Source of the DNA: Mycolicibacterium cosmeticum
GTDB taxonomy: Bacteria; Actinomycetota; Actinomycetes; Mycobacteriales; Mycobacteriaceae
Assembly (NCBI RefSeq): GCF_000613185.1
Contig: NZ_CCBB010000001.1
Location: forward strand, 2,666,001-2,730,000
Reading direction: 5' to 3'
DNA length: 64,000 nt
In this document: positions 33,711-42,571 of the stretch, one piece after another
How positions within the stretch are numbered: the first letter of the stretch is position 1
How the letters are laid out: every line of letters starts with the position of its first letter
The notes under the pieces: generated by a model
The model's database searches: none
The model's input: only the letters and a program-made list of their open reading frames with translations
Told to the model about the DNA's origin: nothing
Position numbers and translations under genes: made by a program

Positions 33711-35270
33711 GTGCAGGTCACGAGTGTGGGGCACGCAGGCTTCCTGATCGATACGTCGGCAGGCAGCATCTTGTGCGACCCCTGGGTCAACCCCGCGTAT
33801 TTCGCCTCCTGGTTCCCCTTCCCGGACAACAGCACGTTGGACTGGGACGCCCTCGGGAACTGCGACTACCTCTACGTCAGCCACCTGCACAAGGACCACT
33901 TCGATCCGGCGACCCTGCGCGACCACGTCAACAAGGACGCCGTCGTGCTACTGCCGGACTACCCGGTGCCCGATCTGCGCCGCGAGTTGGAGGCCCTCGG
34001 GTTCCACCGTTTCGTCGAGACCACCGATTCGGTGAAGCACACCGTCAGCGGCCCCAAGGGCGAGCTGGACATCATGATCATCGCGCTGCGCGCTCCCGCC
34101 GACGGCCCGATCGGCGATTCAGGCCTGGTGGTCTCCGACCGCGTCACCACCGCGTTCAACATGAACGACGCGCGGCCGATCGATCTGGACATGCTGGCCC
34201 GCGAGTTCGGCCATATCGACGTGCACATGCTGCAGTACTCCGGCGCCATCTGGTACCCGATGGTCTACGACATGCCGGCCCGGGCCAAGGAGGCCTTCGG
34301 CATCCAGAAGCGGCAGCGCCAGATGGACCGCTGCCGCCAGTACATCGCCCAGGTCGGTGCCACCTGGGTGGTGCCGTCGGCCGGGCCGCCGTGTTTCCTG
34401 GACCCGGAGCTGCGCGACCTGAACGACGACCACGGCGATCCGGCCAACATCTTCCCCGACCAGGTGGTGTTCCTGGACCAGCTGCGCACCCACGGTCACG
34501 ATGGCGGGCTGCTGATGATCCCCGGCTCGACGGCGGATTTCACCGGCGCACAACTGGTTTCGCTGACCCACCCGGTCGACGACCCGGAGTCCATCTTCAC
34601 CACCGGCAAGGCCGCCTACATCGAGGCATACGCGCAGCGGATGGCCCCGGTGCTGGCGGCGGAGAAGGCCGGTTGGGCACCGGCCGACGGAGAATCGCTG
34701 CTGGAGCCGCTGCGAGCCCGCTTCGAACCGATCATGGCGCAGTCCGATCAGATCTGCGACGGGATCGGGTACCCCGTGGAGCTGCGGCTGCCCGGGGCGT
34801 CGCGCACCGAGACCGTCGTGCTGGACTTCCCGAAACGGGCAGTGCGCGAGCCGATCCCGGATGAGAAGTTCCGGTACGGCTTCGAGATCCCGGCGCAGTT
34901 GGTGCGGACGGTGGTGCGCGACAACGAACCCGACTGGGTGAACACCATCTTCCTGTCCACCCGGTTCCGGGCCTGGCGGGTCGGCGGCTACAACGAATAC
35001 CTCTACACGTTCTTCAAATGCCTCACCGACGAACGGATCGCCTACGCGGACGGCTGGTTCGCCGAGGCGCACGACGACAGCGCCTCCACCGTGCTCGACG
35101 GATGGGAGATCCAGCGCCGCTGCCCGCACCTGAAGGCGGATCTGTCCAAATTCGGTGTGGTGGAAGGCAACACGCTGACCTGCAATCTGCACGGCTGGCA
35201 GTGGAATCTGGAGAACGGCCGCTGCCTGACCGCCAAGGGGCACCAGCTCAGGAGCGCCAGGACGTCATGA
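33711..35270 (+). CDS. Metallo-beta-lactamase-fold protein with C-terminal Rieske domain (Rv3818-like)
   Basis: A 519-aa two-domain protein. The N-terminal MBL fold has the metal motif VSHLHKDHFD (His58, His60, Asp62, His63). The C-terminal 50 residues hold a Rieske [2Fe-2S] site: Cys471-x-His473 in RRCPHL and Cys491-x2-His494 in TCNLHGW. The same domain pair, in reverse order, occurs in CMP-N-acetylneuraminate hydroxylase. An oxygenase or oxidoreductase role is possible, but no substrate is known. GTG start at 33711 with AAAGGG upstream. Its stop overlaps the next ATG by 4 nt. Confidence 0.85.
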   Translation: MQVTSVGHAGFLIDTSAGSILCDPWVNPAYFASWFPFPDNSTLDWDALGNCDYLYVSHLHKDHFDPATLRDHVNKDAVVLLPDYPVPDLRRELEALGFHRFVETTDSVKHTVSGPKGELDIMIIALRAPADGPIGDSGLVVSDRVTTAFNMNDARPIDLDMLAREFGHIDVHMLQYSGAIWYPMVYDMPARAKEAFGIQKRQRQMDRCRQYIAQVGATWVVPSAGPPCFLDPELRDLNDDHGDPANIFPDQVVFLDQLRTHGHDGGLLMIPGSTADFTGAQLVSLTHPVDDPESIFTTGKAAYIEAYAQRMAPVLAAEKAGWAPADGESLLEPLRARFEPIMAQSDQICDGIGYPVELRLPGASRTETVVLDFPKRAVREPIPDEKFRYGFEIPAQLVRTVVRDNEPDWVNTIFLSTRFRAWRVGGYNEYLYTFFKCLTDERIAYADGWFAEAHDDSASTVLDGWEIQRRCPHLKADLSKFGVVEGNTLTCNLHGWQWNLENGRCLTAKGHQLRSARTS

Positions 35271-35602
35271 CCACGGCGGTGTCGTACGACGACGGGCTGA
35301 TCCAACTGGATCGCCAGGCCCTGACGCTGCGGCGCTACCACTTCCCGTCCGGGACGTCGAAAATCATCCCGCTGCAGGCGATCCGGGGTTACAAGGCGGA
35401 GTCGCTGGGCCTGGTCTTCGACCGGTTCCGGATCTGGGGGCCGTCGGACGACCCGCGCCGCTGGCTGCCGCTGGACGTGTGGCGGCCGATCAAGTCCACC
35501 CTGATCGTGCTCGACGTGCCCGGCACCCGGCCCAGCCCGGCGTTCACGCCGCTGCGGGTCAAGGAGTTCGTGTCGGTGTTGGACGAGCTGCTGCAGCAGT
35601 GA
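35267..35602 (+). CDS. Small conserved protein coupled to the MBL-Rieske gene
   Basis: A 111-aa protein without a recognised name. It has no signal peptide or membrane helix. The pattern of short strands (DDGLIQLDRQALTLRRYHFPSGTSKIIPLQAIRGYKAE) followed by a C-terminal helix (LRVKEFVSVLDELLQ) suggests a small PH-like or beta-barrel fold. The ATG overlaps the stop of the preceding gene (ATGA), so it is probably its functional partner, perhaps for membrane or lipid contact. Confidence 0.75.
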   Translation: MTTAVSYDDGLIQLDRQALTLRRYHFPSGTSKIIPLQAIRGYKAESLGLVFDRFRIWGPSDDPRRWLPLDVWRPIKSTLIVLDVPGTRPSPAFTPLRVKEFVSVLDELLQQ

Positions 35603-35605
35603 CGG

Positions 35606-35950
35606 TCAGGCCTCCAGCCGGGCCCGCACCGCTGCCAGCCGCTGCGCCAGCTCGGCCTCCCCGATCACCCCGCGCGCCAGCAGCGAATGGGCCAGTGACA
35701 TCAGCTGGTTCTCCGGGTACGGCAGGTCTGCGTACACCGTCGCCGACAGCGCATCCTCCTCGTCCCGGCGCTCCTTGAAGTTCGGGAGGTCGGCCTCGTC
35801 GCACTCGGCGCGGTCGAGCGCGTCGCACAGCCCGTCCAGGCTCGTCTTCCAGGGCGGAACCGGGTTCTCCACACCGTATTTCGCGGCCATCCGCGACCAC
35901 ACCTGATTGCGCTCGACGATGGCGGCCAGCGGCTCGGGCGCGGTGCTCAT
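35606..35950 (-). CDS. Nitrile hydratase activator-like protein (beta N-domain homologue)
   Basis: A 114-aa helical protein resembling the N-terminal domain of nitrile hydratase beta subunits and the small activator proteins (P14K/NhlE type) that load cobalt into the alpha subunit. Seen: a PPWKTSLDGL-type helix start and LPYPENQLMSLAHSLLARGVIGEAELAQRL. It is the last gene of a beta-alpha-activator operon, the order known for cobalt-type nitrile hydratases, and overlaps the alpha gene by 4 nt (ATGA). It could alternatively be a structural subunit of a three-subunit thiocyanate-hydrolase-like enzyme. Confidence 0.7.
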   Translation of the reverse strand: MSTAPEPLAAIVERNQVWSRMAAKYGVENPVPPWKTSLDGLCDALDRAECDEADLPNFKERRDEEDALSATVYADLPYPENQLMSLAHSLLARGVIGEAELAQRLAAVRARLEA

Positions 35951-36657
35951 GCGCCGTTGGGGTGGATCGCGGGCCGGGTCTCCACGACGACGTTGGTCGT
36001 CACGCCCGCCTTGGGCAGCGCGACGCCGATCAGACAGTCGCGGGTGACGATCTCGGCGAGCTGGTCCTCAGTCCAGCCGTCGGTGCCCTCGGGGCGCAGC
36101 GGCATCACCATGAAGCGATGCTTCTGGTTCGAATCCTGCACGCGCACTTCGATGTCGTCACCCAGATAGAGGCCGAACTCGGAGAGCACCTGACGGGGCC
36201 AGCGCACCAGCCGGCGCCGGTAGTTGGGGGTGCGGTACCACTCGGGCGAGTTGCCCAGGATCGGTCTGGGATAGCAGGAACACAGCGCGCACACGATCAC
36301 GTGGTGCACGGTCGGGGTGTCCGCCAGGATCTCGAAGGCGGTGAAGTCACTCGGCGTGCCGAACCCGGTTGGTTCCAGCCAGTCGACCCCCACCTCCTTG
36401 CTCGCGGTCATCGGTTCGGCCAGCGCCAGCGCCTTGAAGTCGGGATCCAGCCAGGCCCGCGCCACCAGCCGGGCCGCGGGGGTCGGGCCGATCTGCTCGG
36501 CGAATTCGGTGAACCGGCGGTGCTCCTCGGCGGTGAAGATGCCCTTCTCGATGCACAGCTCGCGCAGCGCGATCTCGAGCACCTCGAAGTCGGTGATCTC
36601 GTCGACCATCGGCTTCACCGTGCGGTCATGGTCGTGATCGTGGTCGTGGTCGTGCAT
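35947..36657 (-). CDS. Nitrile hydratase / thiocyanate hydrolase family metal subunit (alpha type)
   Basis: A 236-aa subunit with the family metal claw VCALCSC (Cys123, Cys126, Ser127, Cys128); in this family two of these Cys are oxidised post-translationally and bind Co(III) or Fe(III). Further marks: RARAWLDPDF-like region and YRRRLVRWPRQVLSEFG, then the VRVQDSNQKHRFMVMPLRP block. The N-terminus is an unusual alternating run MHDHDHDHDHD, a likely metal-binding tail. Ala replaces the usual Thr (Co type) or Ser (Fe type) after the first Cys. ATG at 36657 shares a base with the beta stop (TGATG). Confidence 0.82.
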   Translation of the reverse strand: MHDHDHDHDHDRTVKPMVDEITDFEVLEIALRELCIEKGIFTAEEHRRFTEFAEQIGPTPAARLVARAWLDPDFKALALAEPMTASKEVGVDWLEPTGFGTPSDFTAFEILADTPTVHHVIVCALCSCYPRPILGNSPEWYRTPNYRRRLVRWPRQVLSEFGLYLGDDIEVRVQDSNQKHRFMVMPLRPEGTDGWTEDQLAEIVTRDCLIGVALPKAGVTTNVVVETRPAIHPNGA

Positions 36658-37496
36658 CAGGCGCCTCGCAACCAGTGTTCGGGGATCTCGGTTCGCAGGG
36701 TGTCGGTCGGGGACCCGGTGTAGTCGTCCCACAGGTCGGCCTGGTTGAACTGCACCACGTAGAACCACTCCGGCTTGGCGTCGGAGCGGGCCCAGGTCTC
36801 GTCCTCGGCGGCCGGGCTCTCGTAGGCGACGACGGCGATCTCACCTTCGGCGCCGCGGCAGTACTCGGGGGTGCGGGTGTAGAACAGCACCGGCAGTTCG
36901 TCGCGCACCACCACGCGGTCGCCGACCGTGAACTTGGGGTCACCGGCCTGGCCGGCGTACACCTGTGGGTCACCCTTGCCGACGGCGTGGATGTGGTGCT
37001 CGTTGCGCGGGACCTGCGAGCCGTCCCCCGCGCCCTTGGGCTCGGCCCGCAACTGTCTGCCGGCCAGGCCGTCGGCATATCGATCGCGCACCTCGATCAT
37101 CCGCTCGGTGAGTTCGGTGAGGCCGATGTGGTGTTTCTCGATCAGCACCCGCGCGACCGACAGCAGCCACCGGCCGTAGTACGGGAAGCCTTGGTAGACG
37201 GCGCGTCCCACGTCGACGTTGCCGATCCGTCGGCGCTCCTCGGACAGCCAGATGCCGCGCCAGGCGAGCACTTCGCACATGACATAGGTCATGTGCTCCC
37301 AGTACTCGTAGTCCTTGTTGACGTAGCGCATCGGGGCGTCGGGTTCGCCCCCGACGTCGTGCACCGGTTTGGTCAGCGCGACGATCCGCCCGTGATCCAT
37401 CAGGTCGGGATAGGGCGCGTCCGGGATCTCGGGAAAGGCCGATTTCAACCGGCCTACCAGATCCAGTTGGGCAGCGCGTTCGGCGGCCGTACTCAT
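36657..37496 (-). CDS. Nitrile hydratase / thiocyanate hydrolase family beta subunit
   Basis: A 279-aa beta subunit. The N-terminal half is helical (MTYVMCEVLAWRGIWLSEERRR), with a YYGRWLLSVARVLIEKHHIGLTEL region; the C-terminal SH3-like half begins at about KFTVGDRVVVRDELPVLFYTRTPEYCRG and ends WDDYTGSPTDTLRTEIPEHWL, as in nitrile hydratase beta chains. ATG at 37496 with GAGGGGGA upstream. First gene of the three-gene operon. Together with the alpha subunit it would hydrate a nitrile, isonitrile or thiocyanate-like substrate; which one cannot be told. Confidence 0.82.
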   Translation of the reverse strand: MSTAAERAAQLDLVGRLKSAFPEIPDAPYPDLMDHGRIVALTKPVHDVGGEPDAPMRYVNKDYEYWEHMTYVMCEVLAWRGIWLSEERRRIGNVDVGRAVYQGFPYYGRWLLSVARVLIEKHHIGLTELTERMIEVRDRYADGLAGRQLRAEPKGAGDGSQVPRNEHHIHAVGKGDPQVYAGQAGDPKFTVGDRVVVRDELPVLFYTRTPEYCRGAEGEIAVVAYESPAAEDETWARSDAKPEWFYVVQFNQADLWDDYTGSPTDTLRTEIPEHWLRGA

Positions 37497-37604
37497 GCGC
37501 GATTCCCCCTCAACCAGCGGCAGGGCCATGCTCGCGGTCAAGTACAGCGCACATCGCGGCGCCGCGGGGGCGGAACCGCCCCGATTCGTCGACCGGCGCT
37601 TCGC

Positions 37605-38417
37605 TCAGCGCACCTTCTGGCGCAATTCGGAGTACGCGTCGGATGCGGTGTCGTACACCCGCACCACCGCCTCGTCACCCGGCGACAGATAGGTCGACTC
37701 GCCCAGCGGGGTGTAGCGGGTGGCGCCGATCCCGATGAGCACGTGCTCGGGGTGTCCGGAGGCCACCATCAGGGCGCCGACATCCTCCAGTGGCGTGTCC
37801 GGGGAGCCCTTCTGGTTGGCCAGCCGTTCGGTGATCCAGTCCAGCAGCACCTCGCCGTAGTACGAGTAGCCCAGCAGCGGGCTGTCCAGCCCGTACTCGT
37901 GCTCCTGACCGTCGGCGGTGTGCAGGTAGCACACCAGGCGCATGGTGGCCGTCGGGCCGTCCGGGGTGAGGTCGTGGGCCTCGAAGAACTGGCGCGCAAC
38001 ACCTTTGGAGGCGGGGCCCCAGTTCTTCTTGTGGCTGATCTTCGGTGCGCCCGGCCGCCGGATGGAGCAGTCGTTGAACGCGCCGAGGGCGAACGGGAGC
38101 AGCGACACCACGGTGTCGCCCTGCCAGCGCACCTCGCAGGCCAGTCCGACCTCGGGCTCGATCTGCAGGTTCAGCGGGGTATCACTGGCCGGCAGGGCGA
38201 TCTCGTCGTGCGACAGCGGGAACTCGCCGAGGAAGGTGTCGCTGCCCGGCGCGTACCACGGGAAGATCCCCTTGGGTGCCGGGCCTGTTACGCCTTCTGG
38301 ACTCTCAACGTTGACGAAATCGACTGCCTCCCCGGCCTGTTCGAGGTGCCCGGCGAAGTTGCCCGCCACCCCGAAGCCGAACCAGCCTCGCAGTTCCGCG
38401 TCGTCGAGTTCGATCAC
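37605..38417 (-). CDS. DUF5718 family protein
   Basis: A 270-aa protein that resembles the DUF5718 group. Conserved-looking blocks: [18 protein letters not shown] at the start, [39 protein letters not shown] and a [17 protein letters not shown] region. No signal peptide or membrane segment. The layout is reminiscent of fumarylacetoacetate-hydrolase-like folds, with acidic residues in the EPEVGLACE segment, but I cannot prove a catalytic role. GTG at 38417 overlaps the serS stop by 4 nt (GTGA), and the nitrile hydratase operon starts 108 nt downstream. Confidence 0.7.
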   Translation of the reverse strand: MIELDDAELRGWFGFGVAGNFAGHLEQAGEAVDFVNVESPEGVTGPAPKGIFPWYAPGSDTFLGEFPLSHDEIALPASDTPLNLQIEPEVGLACEVRWQGDTVVSLLPFALGAFNDCSIRRPGAPKISHKKNWGPASKGVARQFFEAHDLTPDGPTATMRLVCYLHTADGQEHEYGLDSPLLGYSYYGEVLLDWITERLANQKGSPDTPLEDVGALMVASGHPEHVLIGIGATRYTPLGESTYLSPGDEAVVRVYDTASDAYSELRQKVR

Positions 38418-39667
38418 GCTGTCAGCACCTCCGTACCGAGATAGGGCACCAGCGCGGCGGGCACCCGGACACTGCCGTCGGGCTGCTGGTGGTTCTCCAG
38501 GATCGCGACCAGCCAGCGGGTGGTGGCCAGGGTTCCGTTGAGCGTCGCGGCGATCTGCGGCTTGCCGTCGTCGTCGCGGTACCGGGTGGACAGCCGGCGG
38601 GCCTGGAACGTCGAGCAGTTCGACGTCGAGGTGAGCTCGCGGTAGGTGCCCTGGGTCGGCACCCAGGCCTCGCAGTCGTATTTGCGCGCGGCCGACGAGC
38701 CCAGATCGCCCGCGGCGACGTCAATCACCCGGTACGGCACCTCGATGGCGGCCAGCATCTCGCGCTGCCAGCCCAGCAGCCGCTCGTGTTCGGCCTCGGC
38801 TTCCTCGGGCTTGCAGTAGACGAACGCCTCGACCTTGTCGAACTGGTGCACGCGGATGATGCCGCGGGTGTCCTTGCCGTAGCTGCCGGCCTCGCGCCGG
38901 AAGCAGGACGACCAGCCGGCGTAGCGCAGCGGCCCGCCGGACAGGTCCAGGATCTCGTCGGCGTGATAGCCGGCCAGCGGCACCTCCGAGGTCCCCACCA
39001 GGTACAGGTCGTCGTCGTCGAGGTGGTAGATCTCGTCGGCGTGCGCGCCGAGGAATCCGGTCCCGGCCATCACCTCGGGCCGCACCAACACCGGCGGGAT
39101 CATCAGGGTGAACCCGTTGGCGGTGGCCAGCCGGACCGCGAGCTGCAGCAGGCCCAGTTGCAGCAGCGCGCCCTGGCCGGTGAGGAAGTAGAAGCGTGAC
39201 CCCGACACCTTGGCGCCGCGCTCCATGTCGATCAGGCCCAGCGCCTCGCCGAGCTCGAGATGGTCCTTCGGCGATTCGATGGCCGGCGGCTCACCGACGG
39301 TGTCAAGCACGACGAAGTTGTCCTCGCCGCCGGCCGGCACCCCGTCCACGATGACGTTGGCGACGGCCAGGTGCGCGGCGGTGAAGGCGCTCTCGGCCGT
39401 TGCCTGCGCGGCCTCGGCGGCCTTGACCTCCTCGGCGAGTTGCTTGGCGCGCTCGAGCAGGGCCGGCCGCTCTTCGGGGGAGGCCTTGCCCACCGACTTA
39501 CTGGCCGTCTTCTGTTCGGCGCGGAGATTGTCGGCGGCCGAGATGGCGGCGCGGCGGGCGGTGTCCGCATCCAGCAGCGCATCCACCAAGCCGGGGTCCT
39601 CGCCGCGGGCGCGCTGTGAGGCCCGCACCCGGTCCGGTTCGTCACGCAGCAGCTTGAGGTCGATCAC
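38414..39667 (-). CDS. serS: Seryl-tRNA synthetase
   Basis: A 417-aa class II aminoacyl-tRNA synthetase. The first 110 residues form the antiparallel coiled-coil arm ([18 protein letters not shown] start). The catalytic domain shows [12 protein letters not shown], motif 2 region [34 protein letters not shown], and motif 3 around [18 protein letters not shown] and [19 protein letters not shown]. The GTG at 39667 gives the usual length; the long open frame upstream is non-coding. It is divergent from the septum-formation gene. Confidence 0.96.
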   Translation of the reverse strand: MIDLKLLRDEPDRVRASQRARGEDPGLVDALLDADTARRAAISAADNLRAEQKTASKSVGKASPEERPALLERAKQLAEEVKAAEAAQATAESAFTAAHLAVANVIVDGVPAGGEDNFVVLDTVGEPPAIESPKDHLELGEALGLIDMERGAKVSGSRFYFLTGQGALLQLGLLQLAVRLATANGFTLMIPPVLVRPEVMAGTGFLGAHADEIYHLDDDDLYLVGTSEVPLAGYHADEILDLSGGPLRYAGWSSCFRREAGSYGKDTRGIIRVHQFDKVEAFVYCKPEEAEAEHERLLGWQREMLAAIEVPYRVIDVAAGDLGSSAARKYDCEAWVPTQGTYRELTSTSNCSTFQARRLSTRYRDDDGKPQIAATLNGTLATTRWLVAILENHQQPDGSVRVPAALVPYLGTEVLTA

Positions 39668-39754
39668 GGCGGTAACCCTACTGTGCCGCCCGCGTCGGGC
39701 AGCGTCGGCCGGGGGCACCATGCCACAACCACATAACGTTACAACCGCATCACT

Positions 39755-39781
39755 TGTCACAGGCCGTGACACGCCTGTCAC
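39755..39781. promoter_or_regulatory. Alternating TGTCAC/GTGACA hexamers before the septum-formation gene
   Basis: Three hexamers in the serS/septum-protein divergent region: TGTCAC (39755-39760), GTGACA (39766-39771) and TGTCAC (39776-39781), spaced 5 and 4 nt apart, ending 1 nt before the ATG at 39783. Each adjacent pair forms an inverted repeat. Candidate operator for an unknown regulator. Confidence 0.4.
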
Positions 39782-39782
39782 A

Positions 39783-41228
39783 ATGGAGCCGATGTTGGAC
39801 GCACCTGAGCACCCGCAGCCGTTCCTTGACGAGGGGCCCCCGCCGCCCGCGTCACGGCGGCTGGCCTGGCTGCGGGACGCCCAGCTGACCCCCACCCGGC
39901 GCGCGCTGCTGCTGACCGCCCTCGGTGGACTGATGATCGCCGGCGTGATCACCGTGCTGCCGGACACCGCGGCCGGTGGCCGGCTCGCCGGCCTGAGTTC
40001 CGGCACCGGTGGCCTGGCCCGGTCCAACAGCACCTTCGACCACGCCACCAGCGGATCGTGCCTGAACTGGCCGGACCGGGTGCCCGATGCCGCCCAGATC
40101 GTCGACTGCACCACCGAGCACCGGTTCGAGGTGGCCGAGGCCATCGACCTGCGCACCTTCCCCGGCACCGAGTACGGGGCCGACGCCGCGCCGCCGTCGC
40201 CGGCGCGCATCCAGCAGATCAGCCAGGAGCAGTGCCAGAGCGCCGTGCAGCGCTATCTGGGCGACAAGTACGACCCCAACGGCCGGTTCGCGGTGAGCCT
40301 GTTGTGGTCCGGGGAGAAGGCCTGGCGGCAGAACGGCGAGCGCCGCATGCTGTGCGGCCTGCAGCTGCCCGGCGCGGACAACCAGCAACAGGCTTTCCAG
40401 GGCAAGGTCGCCGCGGTGGATCAGTCCAAGGTGTGGCCCGCAGGCACCTGCCTGGGCATCGACCCGGCCACCAACCAGCCCACCGACATCCCGGTCGACT
40501 GCGCCGGCCCGCACGCGCTCGAGGTCACCGGCGCGGTCAACCTCGCCGAGAAGTACCCGGCCGGCGTCCCGCCCGAGCAGGAGCAGGACGCCTACGTCAA
40601 GGACACCTGCGCCAAGATCACCGAGGACTACCTGGCGCCGCTGAAGCTGCGCACCACCACGCTGACGCTGGTGTACAGCACCATCTCGCTGCCCAGCTGG
40701 CTGGCCGGCAGCCACCAGGTGTCCTGCAGCATCGGCACCACCCTGGGCAACGGCGGCTGGTCCACCCTGCTCAACAGCGCCAAGGGTGCGCTGATGATCA
40801 ACGGTCGGCCGCCGGTGCCGCCGCCCGACATCCCGGACGAGCGCCTGAACATGCCGGCCATCCCGCCGCCGTCCATCGATCTGTCGCAGAGCCAGTCGTC
40901 GAGCGGCTACGACTCCAGCCAGTCCTCGCAGTCGACCCAGCAGACACAGTCCAATCAGCACCTGCCCGGTCAGTCGAACCAGACGCCGGCCACCCAGAGC
41001 AGCCAGCCGTCGACCCCGGCGCCGGCGCCCGGCGGCAACACGTTCCTGAACGGACCGCCCCCGCCGGGTGACGTGCCGCCGCCGGTCGATGGGCAGGCTC
41101 CCGGTGGGCCCCCGCTGGACGGACCGCCCCCGCCGGCGGACGCACCTGCCGCGCCGCCCGCACCAGCCGCTCCGCCGCCCGGCCCGCCGCCCGGTCCCGT
41201 CGAGCCGGTGCTGCCGCCGGTGCAGTGA
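39783..41228 (+). CDS. Septum-formation family membrane protein (Rv3835-like)
   Basis: A 481-aa protein with one N-terminal membrane helix (about 41-59) and a large outer domain containing two copies of a Cys-containing module: GSCLNWPD...[17 protein letters not shown] and [11 protein letters not shown]...[17 protein letters not shown]. This is the Septum_form arrangement. The last 120 residues are Gln/Ser- then Pro/Gly-rich and probably wall-spanning. Two ATG codons (39783 and 39792) are possible. The stop overlaps the next gene by 4 nt (GTGA). A role in cell division or wall assembly is inferred from the family name only. Confidence 0.8.
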   Translation: MEPMLDAPEHPQPFLDEGPPPPASRRLAWLRDAQLTPTRRALLLTALGGLMIAGVITVLPDTAAGGRLAGLSSGTGGLARSNSTFDHATSGSCLNWPDRVPDAAQIVDCTTEHRFEVAEAIDLRTFPGTEYGADAAPPSPARIQQISQEQCQSAVQRYLGDKYDPNGRFAVSLLWSGEKAWRQNGERRMLCGLQLPGADNQQQAFQGKVAAVDQSKVWPAGTCLGIDPATNQPTDIPVDCAGPHALEVTGAVNLAEKYPAGVPPEQEQDAYVKDTCAKITEDYLAPLKLRTTTLTLVYSTISLPSWLAGSHQVSCSIGTTLGNGGWSTLLNSAKGALMINGRPPVPPPDIPDERLNMPAIPPPSIDLSQSQSSSGYDSSQSSQSTQQTQSNQHLPGQSNQTPATQSSQPSTPAPAPGGNTFLNGPPPPGDVPPPVDGQAPGGPPLDGPPPPADAPAAPPAPAAPPPGPPPGPVEPVLPPVQ

Positions 41229-41587
41229 CGCACCTGATGCCGGTACCGATGAGCCGGAAGCGGTTCGACGAGTTGGTGTCCGATGCCCTGGACCTGATCC
41301 CGCCGGAACTGGCCGCCACCGCCGACAACGTGGTGTTCCTGGTGCAGGGCCGCCATCCCGACGAGCCGGATCTGCTCGGCCTCTACGAGGGCGTCGCGCT
41401 CACCGAACGGGATTCGTCCTACGGCGGCTATCTGCCCGACACCATCACCATCTATCGCGATGCCCTGCTGGAGATGTGCGATACCGAGGAGCAGGTGGTC
41501 GAGGAGGTCGCGATCACCGTCGTGCACGAACTGGCCCATCACTTCGGCATCGACGACGACCGGCTGCACGAATTGGGTTGGGGCTGA
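41225..41587 (+). CDS. Zincin-like metallopeptidase family protein (Rv3836-like)
   Basis: A 120-aa minimal zincin. The zinc motif HELAHHFGIDDDRLHELG gives His101, Glu102, His105 and a third ligand near Asp111 or His115. Such small proteins (PF06262 type) are widespread in actinobacteria; substrates are unknown. GTG at 41225 overlaps the upstream stop; an ATG at 41237 is an alternative. Its coupling to the septum-formation gene suggests a processing partner. Confidence 0.85.
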   Translation: MTHLMPVPMSRKRFDELVSDALDLIPPELAATADNVVFLVQGRHPDEPDLLGLYEGVALTERDSSYGGYLPDTITIYRDALLEMCDTEEQVVEEVAITVVHELAHHFGIDDDRLHELGWG

Positions 41588-41600
41588 GGACTCACCGACC

Positions 41601-41656
41601 CGGGGCGAGCGAAGCGACGGGGGGAGGACTCCGGGGCAAGCGAAGCGACGGGGGGA
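41601..41656. repeat. Two tandem 31-bp repeats
   Basis: Two direct copies of cggggcgagcgaagcgacgg-type sequence start at 41601 and 41632, differing at one base in the shared 25-nt core. They lie between the zincin gene and the small Cys-rich gene. Confidence 0.7.
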
Positions 41657-41732
41657 AGCCTCCGCGTGGGAACCCCGGCTTGTCGGTGCGCGGTGCTATG
41701 AACGAACCATGAGGACCAGCGAGGAGCTGCAC

Positions 41733-41948
41733 ATGAGTGCGCACTGCCGCGAGTGCGCGGACGGCCTCGCCCACTGCCACGGCACGGTGATCCTGCACAT
41801 CGGGCAGCGGGCCGAGTGCACCGATGACTGCGGCGCCCCGGAGGTGGAGCACACCTACACCATCGACTGCGTGGCCATCGGGTGTGGCTGCGCCCGGGAT
41901 CAGCCCATCGGGTCGGGCACGCTCTCCTCGGGCAGCTTGTCCGCGTAG
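41733..41948 (+). CDS. Small Cys/His-rich actinobacterial protein
   Basis: A 71-aa protein. Start ATG 41733 is set by a GAGGAG six bases upstream; an ATG at 41709 is in frame. The first 56 residues carry eight Cys and several His (HCRECADGLAHCHGT, AECTDDCGAPEVEH, IDCVAIGCGCA), which looks like a two-site zinc-binding or Fe-S fold. I recognise the pattern from small actinobacterial proteins but know no function. Its end overlaps the convergent phosphoglycerate mutase gene by 49 nt, a little odd for a real gene but common in this genome type. Confidence 0.65.
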   Translation: MSAHCRECADGLAHCHGTVILHIGQRAECTDDCGAPEVEHTYTIDCVAIGCGCARDQPIGSGTLSSGSLSA

Positions 41949-42571
41949 AACGGCGGGGCCAGCTCGCCCCACTGCACACAGCTCCACCGCCCGTCGGTGA
42001 TCGGGCTGAGCACCACGCTCTCGGTGTTGGCCAGGTGGTGATCCAGGGCGAACCGGCCGTCCACGCCGGCCAGCACCGCGGCCACCAGCCGGATCGCCGC
42101 GCCGTGGCTGACCACGACGATGTCGTCCTGCCAATCGTGGTCGTCGAGGTGTCGGATCCGCAGCTTGGTCAGGACCGGCACGATGCGATCGAGGACCTGC
42201 CGCCCGCTCTCGCCCCCGGGCATCGACGCGTCGAGGTCGCCCAGCTGCCAGCGCCGGTAGATGCTGTCGAACTGCTCGACGGCGGCGTCGTCATTGCGGT
42301 CCTCGAGGTGGCCGACCTGAACCTCGTAGATGTCGTCGAGCTCGTGCGGCGCCACGTCGAGATGCCCGCCGATCCCGGCGGCGGTCTGCCGGGCCCGGGT
42401 GGCCACCGAGTGGGCGACCACGCCGACCGGGTGCTTCCAGTCCCGCGCGAAGGCCCTGGCCTGTTCGTGCCCCAGCTCGGTGAGCTCGGCGCCGGGCGGC
42501 CGGGTGTCCAGGCGTTTCTCGACGTTGCCGAAAGACTGCCCGTGCCGTACCAGTACCAGCCGCCCGCTCAC
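41900..42571 (-). CDS. Histidine phosphatase (phosphoglycerate mutase) family protein
   Basis: A 223-aa branch-1 histidine phosphatase. The catalytic LVRHGQSFGN is near residue 6, and the second His lies in VVVSHGAAIRL. The EVQVGHLEDR block is typical of the family. GTG at 42571 overlaps the pheA stop (GTGA); similarity begins immediately at VSGRLVLVRHG. It corresponds to Rv3837c, encoded after pheA. Could dephosphorylate a sugar phosphate; the true substrate is not evident. Confidence 0.86.
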   Translation of the reverse strand: MSGRLVLVRHGQSFGNVEKRLDTRPPGAELTELGHEQARAFARDWKHPVGVVAHSVATRARQTAAGIGGHLDVAPHELDDIYEVQVGHLEDRNDDAAVEQFDSIYRRWQLGDLDASMPGGESGRQVLDRIVPVLTKLRIRHLDDHDWQDDIVVVSHGAAIRLVAAVLAGVDGRFALDHHLANTESVVLSPITDGRWSCVQWGELAPPFYADKLPEESVPDPMG

